Source: Planctomycetales bacterium (GTDB lineage Bacteria; Planctomycetota; Phycisphaerae; SM23-33). Taken from it: a stretch of 16,249 nucleotides of DNA. Positions 13,559 to 16,249 of the stretch are shown in pieces. The notes below the pieces were generated by a model. The model did no database searches. It was not told where the DNA came from and saw only the letters and a program-made list of their open reading frames with translations. Both the position numbers and the translations under genes were made by a program. Location of the stretch: positions 1 to 16,249 of the forward strand of contig DAOVLS010000013.1 in assembly GCA_030631125.1 (NCBI GenBank). The letters are read 5' to 3'. How positions within the stretch are numbered: position 1 is the first letter of the stretch; the number at the start of each line of letters is the position of its first letter.

Positions 13559-15904
13559 ATGAGACACCTTTTGTTCCTGTCTGTGGCGCTGGCGGCATTG
13601 GGTATTGCTGTTGGTTTGTCTTCGGGTGAGTCCGCAAAAACCCAGCCCGCCGAAACGACCCGCCCGGCGTCGATAGCAGCCAAATATCCCGGCGATAAGG
13701 GTATCGCCAAAGACCCGGCTGTGATATTGCACGAAGATTTCGAGGACAAGACCAGGACCTTCGATAAAAAACGATGGACGAGCATTTCCAACAAAGCCGG
13801 TGCGCTGAAACTGGTGCGCGAGGCGAAAAACGTCCACAGCGGCAGACAGGCGCTTCAAATAACGGCCACGATGGGCAAGAACAGCGGCGGGCACCTGTTC
13901 CGCAGGTTCCAGACCGGACATGAGACGATGTACGCCCGCTTCTGCGTGAAGTTCGCCGCCGACTGCGATTACATCCATCACTTCGTGCACATGGGCGCGG
14001 AACTGCCGGCCTATCGCTGGCCGACGGGCGGGGCAGGCCTGCTGCCGGCAGGCGACAAGAAATTCTCCGTCGGTATCGAGCCGACCGGTTTTCGGAAAAA
14101 ATGCCCCCCGCCGGGCGGGTGGCACTTCTACTGCTACTGGTGGAAAATGAGACGCTGCGGCGACGGGAAATACTGGGGACAGGGTTTTTCAAAAAAGCCT
14201 TACGCCGTCCCGAAACGTGGAAAGTGGTACTGCATCGAGTGCATGACAAAGTGCAACACGCCCGGAAAACCCGACGGGCAGGTCGCACTGTGGATAGACG
14301 GAGTAAAACTCGCCCACCACAAGAACATCAACTGGCGGTCGAGTAAGAAACTCAAACTCAACGCCTTCTGGCTGATGCTTTACGTTACGAAGTACTCTGC
14401 CAAGACCAACAAGGTCAACACCGTATGGTTCGACGACGTGGTCGTGGCGACCGAATACATAGGCCCGCCGGCACCGGCCCGTCTATCGGCGAAAAAGAAA
14501 AAGGAGTCCGCTTCAATGATAACTATTAACGCCAGGGACAACGGCTATCGCGGTATCTGGTACGCGCTTGTGCCATACCCCGGTGAATATGCCTATTGTT
14601 ACTATAGCGGAGGATTGGGCACGTATTGCGCAAAGCACAGACCGTTTGGAGTCTATTGCGACAAGGCCAGGAAGACTTTTTTCTGTTACGGCGGAACGAC
14701 CGCCGACAGCCATACGAAACTGCTGCATATGGTTTCGTACTATGATCACAAGACAGGAATGGTGCCGCGCCCGACAATACTGCGCGACAAGAAGACGCAC
14801 GATGCCCATGACAATCCTGTAATATCTGTAGATGAAAAGGGACACATCTGGATCTTTTCGACCTCCCACGGCCGCGAGAGACCGGCATACATTCACAGAA
14901 GCAAAAAACCATACGACATCGACGAGTTTGAACTCATCAAGGCCACACGGATTAAAGACTCCAAAGAAGTGCCGATGACCAATTTCTCCTACATGCAGCC
15001 GTGGTACGTTCCGGGAAAGGGATTCTTCGCTTTTTTCACTCGTTACCGTGCTCCCGCTAATCGCACTATTTTCTTCATGAGCAGTTCCGACGGGGTCAAA
15101 TGGTCGAAATGGGTTCGACTGGCGGCAATTTCGGAAGGGCACTACCAGATCAGCGCTCTGTCTGCGTCTGGGAAGAAGGCGGGCACGGCGTTCAATTTTC
15201 ACCCCAAGAAAAAAGGTGCGGATTGGCAAGGTTCGAATTGGCGCACCAATCTGTACTACATCGAAACCTCCGACTGCGGCAAGACGTGGCGGACGGCTGA
15301 CGGGAAGAAGCCGGCGCTGCCGCTCACCGAGGTCAAGAACCCGGCGCTTATCCACGATTACCAGGCCGAGGGATTGAACGTGTACCTGAAAGATATCGGG
15401 TTCGACAGGAAGGCAATGCCCGTAATCCTGTTTGTTACAAGCAAAGGCCCGAATGTCGGCCCGGAAAATGGCCCGCGCACGTGGACCACCGCTCGCTGGA
15501 CGGGAAAGAACTGGCTGATAAGGCCGGCGATGACGTCGGACAACAATTATGACACCGGATCGCTCTACATCGAGGACGACGGAACGTGGCGAATCATCGG
15601 CCCGACCGAGACCGGCCCGCAGCCGTATAACCCCGGCGGTGAAATGACCGCATGGATAAGCAAGGACCTGGGAAAGACCTGGAAAAAAGTAAAACAGATC
15701 ACAAACAAGAGCGAACGAAATCACTCATACGCGCGGCGTCCGTTGAACGCGCATCCCGATTTCTATGCCATCTGGGCCGACGGCCACGGAAGGAAACCGT
15801 CGGAATCCGCCCTCTACTTCTGCGATAAGAAAGGGAACGTGAAAATGCTGCCGCAGAAAATGAAGGGTGATTTCGCGAAACCAGAAACAGTCAGTGGAGA
15901 ATGA
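13559..15904 (+). CDS. Secreted fusion: concanavalin-like domain plus BNR-type beta-propeller
   Basis: A 781-residue secreted protein from the chosen ATG (786 from 13544). Signal peptide about 1-21 (MRHLLFLSVALAALGIAVG). A concanavalin/polysaccharide-lyase-like sandwich covers about 55-302: ILHEDFED, LFRRFQTG, MYARFCVKF, GQVALWIDGVKLAHH, TVWFDDVVVATEYIG. A Lys-rich linker (AKKKKES) follows. From about residue 320 a BNR-repeat propeller begins: NGYRGIWY, YYSGGLGTYCAKHRPF, KTFFCYGGT, LLHMVSYYDHKTG, DAHDNPVISVDEKGHIWIF, with Asp-box-like SSDGVKWSKW and SKDLGKTWKK. The propeller resembles the BNR_4 type; related seven-bladed folds occur in ulvan lyases, so a glycosidase or lyase role is possible but unproven. 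An internal AAGGAG and ATG sit exactly at the propeller start. The gene precedes a UroD-family gene by 4 bp. Confidence 0.87.
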   Translation: MRHLLFLSVALAALGIAVGLSSGESAKTQPAETTRPASIAAKYPGDKGIAKDPAVILHEDFEDKTRTFDKKRWTSISNKAGALKLVREAKNVHSGRQALQITATMGKNSGGHLFRRFQTGHETMYARFCVKFAADCDYIHHFVHMGAELPAYRWPTGGAGLLPAGDKKFSVGIEPTGFRKKCPPPGGWHFYCYWWKMRRCGDGKYWGQGFSKKPYAVPKRGKWYCIECMTKCNTPGKPDGQVALWIDGVKLAHHKNINWRSSKKLKLNAFWLMLYVTKYSAKTNKVNTVWFDDVVVATEYIGPPAPARLSAKKKKESASMITINARDNGYRGIWYALVPYPGEYAYCYYSGGLGTYCAKHRPFGVYCDKARKTFFCYGGTTADSHTKLLHMVSYYDHKTGMVPRPTILRDKKTHDAHDNPVISVDEKGHIWIFSTSHGRERPAYIHRSKKPYDIDEFELIKATRIKDSKEVPMTNFSYMQPWYVPGKGFFAFFTRYRAPANRTIFFMSSSDGVKWSKWVRLAAISEGHYQISALSASGKKAGTAFNFHPKKKGADWQGSNWRTNLYYIETSDCGKTWRTADGKKPALPLTEVKNPALIHDYQAEGLNVYLKDIGFDRKAMPVILFVTSKGPNVGPENGPRTWTTARWTGKNWLIRPAMTSDNNYDTGSLYIEDDGTWRIIGPTETGPQPYNPGGEMTAWISKDLGKTWKKVKQITNKSERNHSYARRPLNAHPDFYAIWADGHGRKPSESALYFCDKKGNVKMLPQKMKGDFAKPETVSGE
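14501..14506 (+). promoter_or_regulatory. Internal ribosome binding site at the domain junction
   Basis: AAGGAG lies 9 bases ahead of an in-frame ATG (14516-14518), inside the fusion gene and exactly where the propeller domain begins (MITINARDNGYRGIWY). It could start a separate propeller-only polypeptide of 462 residues without a signal peptide, or be a relic of two once-separate genes. Confidence 0.5.
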
Positions 15905-15908
15905 ATCC

Positions 15909-16249
15909 ATGGCGATAAAGCGAATTGAGGACATTCACGCCGCGATAGTGATAAAGAAGGCCATGGAGGTTCCCCGTGATGAGTACCTCGACTACATGAC
16001 CTTCCAATCGAACGACCGCCCGCTCTTTACCGAGATTTTCGGTCCGCTGCTGGGGCTGAAGGAAGAATGGGTCGAACAGGGCGACACGCCCGGCGAGTTG
16101 GACTTCTCGGCGTTCCGCTATCGTCGCGCGATGGACGGGTATGTCCCGGTCAACACCGGCTGGATCGGCGGCTGCGAGGAGGAAATCCTGGAAGAGACGG
16201 ACGAGTACATCATTTCGCGCGACCGCATGGGTCGGCGGATGAAACTTAT
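15909..16249 (+). CDS. Uroporphyrinogen-decarboxylase-family protein, partial
   Basis: Only the first 113 complete codons are in the window; the gene continues past 16249. The translation starts MAIKRIEDIHAAIVIKKAME and includes FTEIFGPLLGLKEEW and EILEETDEYIISRDRMG, the N-terminal pattern of the divergent uroporphyrinogen-decarboxylase-like proteins common in Planctomycetota and related bacteria. Those proteins share the UroD/MtaA barrel. Many are thought to act in methyl transfer or on unknown substrates rather than in haem synthesis, so decarboxylation of uroporphyrinogen should not be assumed. The ATG at 15909 has GGAGA at 8-base spacing, located in the last codons of the upstream gene. 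The 4-bp gap implies co-transcription and probable translational coupling with the secreted fusion protein. Confidence 0.82.
   Translation, partial: MAIKRIEDIHAAIVIKKAMEVPRDEYLDYMTFQSNDRPLFTEIFGPLLGLKEEWVEQGDTPGELDFSAFRYRRAMDGYVPVNTGWIGGCEEEILEETDEYIISRDRMGRRMKL

Noticed and set aside
14513..15724. Minus-strand open frame of 403 codons opposite the propeller domain
   Set aside because: The propeller motifs read on the plus strand, and the antisense frame has no recognisable motif or plausible start context.

Overview
The window (about 16.2 kb) looks like a chromosomal segment of a Planctomycetota-type bacterium, possibly from the Phycisphaerae side. This is inferred from gene content only: large secreted proteins of modular beta-sandwich, beta-helix and beta-propeller type, a uroporphyrinogen-decarboxylase-family protein next to a BNR-type propeller, a membrane PIN-TRAM protein, an ROK sugar kinase, and interspersed non-coding repeats. 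Most genes are GC-rich and most carry a recognisable Shine-Dalgarno sequence. No rRNA, tRNA, CRISPR array or transposase gene was seen.

Layout. On the minus strand, 97-4878 holds three genes in one direction: an exported HEAT-repeat protein (GTG start), an ROK-family glucokinase-like kinase and a membrane-anchored PIN-TRAM protein. A nearly full-length palindromic element of about 217 bp (2254-2470) fills the gap between the HEAT and ROK genes and supplies the HEAT stop codon. Short tandem repeats (17-98) abut the end of the PIN-TRAM gene. A divergent intergenic region (4879-5066) then leads to plus-strand genes: an 867-residue secreted protein (Ig-like, concanavalin-like sandwich, beta-helix-like, Ig-like), a 919-residue secreted protein with a duplicated beta-sandwich module and a transglutaminase-like domain, a small receiver-like protein lacking the phospho-acceptor Asp, and a GuaD-like purine/nucleoside deaminase. 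An N-acyl-D-amino-acid deacylase (minus strand) faces the deaminase tail to tail. Divergent from the deacylase is a secreted fusion of a concanavalin-like domain with a BNR-type beta-propeller, followed 4 bp later by a uroporphyrinogen-decarboxylase-family gene cut by the window edge.

Two gapless 87-bp direct repeats (7640-7726 and 10638-10724, 73 of 87 identical by hand count) follow the two large secreted-protein genes. The first copy also encodes the last nine residues of the 867-residue protein. No gene-free stretch exceeds 300 bases; the longest are 10554-10804 (holding the second 87-bp repeat) and 2224-2466 (holding the palindromic element).

How the genes may work together (inference). 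The three large secreted proteins fit extracellular binding or cleavage of polysaccharide or glycopeptide. The D-aminoacylase and the ROK kinase could act on liberated small molecules inside the cell. None of this is a recognised, named system. The most unusual features are the modular architectures, the in-frame fusion that retains an internal ribosome binding site, and the interspersed repeats that supply stop codons to host genes.
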